From Curvibacter sp. (GTDB lineage Bacteria > Pseudomonadota > Gammaproteobacteria > Burkholderiales > Burkholderiaceae_C), in assembly GCA_003500955.1 (NCBI GenBank), contig DNQP01000300.1:39313-45924 (forward strand): 6,612 nucleotides of DNA, read 5' to 3'. The translations under genes were made by a program, and so were the position numbers. The notes under the pieces are model-generated. The model searched no databases. It saw only the letters and a list, made by a program, of their open reading frames with translations, and was not told the origin of the DNA. How positions within the stretch are numbered: the stretch's first letter is position 1; every line of letters begins with the position of its first letter. This document shows positions 5,027-6,612 of the stretch, piece by piece.

Positions 5027-6612
<1,586 letters not shown>

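Overview
The window looks like a core chromosomal segment of a GC-rich betaproteobacterium, most likely Burkholderiales. The gene order (cytochrome bc1 genes, then sspA-sspB, then a DciA/DUF721-type gene, an M23 peptidase and secA), the protein resemblances and the uniformly high GC support this. I assign it by recognising protein families, not by database comparison. I see no mobile element, CRISPR array or phage gene.

Left part (1-1994): the 3' portion of petB (cytochrome b) is followed 15 bp later by petC (cytochrome c1). These are two of the three core subunits of the ubiquinol:cytochrome c oxidoreductase (complex III), and the Rieske gene petA would be expected just upstream of the window. 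The petC-sspA gap (1904-2061) is dense in signals: a 10-bp perfect inverted repeat resembling an NtrC site, an intrinsic terminator, and a candidate sspA promoter nested in that terminator.

Middle (2062-3308): sspA (RNA polymerase-associated, GST-fold stringent starvation protein A) and sspB (adaptor delivering ssrA-tagged and other substrates to ClpXP) are 12 bp apart and probably form an operon. A tRNA-Thr(TGT) gene follows, with a TAGAAT -10 element and an encoded CCA end.

Right part (3343-6612): a small DciA-like (DUF721) gene on the minus strand converges on the tRNA. It diverges, with only 29 bp between start codons, from a membrane-anchored M23 metallopeptidase that ends in a roughly 100-residue Ala/Pro-rich tail. 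A 140-bp leader then precedes secA, which is cut by the window end after 528 codons. The leader holds two abutting hairpins, an alternative pairing partner for the larger one, and a third hairpin that would cover the likely secA ribosome-binding site. No SecM-like gene is visible, so this leader is the best candidate here for undescribed regulation.

The genes are mostly ordinary housekeeping genes: respiration, stress and proteolysis adaptation, tRNA, replication-helicase loading, cell wall hydrolysis and protein export. The more interesting signals are in the two intergenic leaders (before sspA and before secA), plus an apparent extra membrane hairpin in cytochrome b and two helix mismatches in the tRNA. 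No wholly new multi-gene system is evident.
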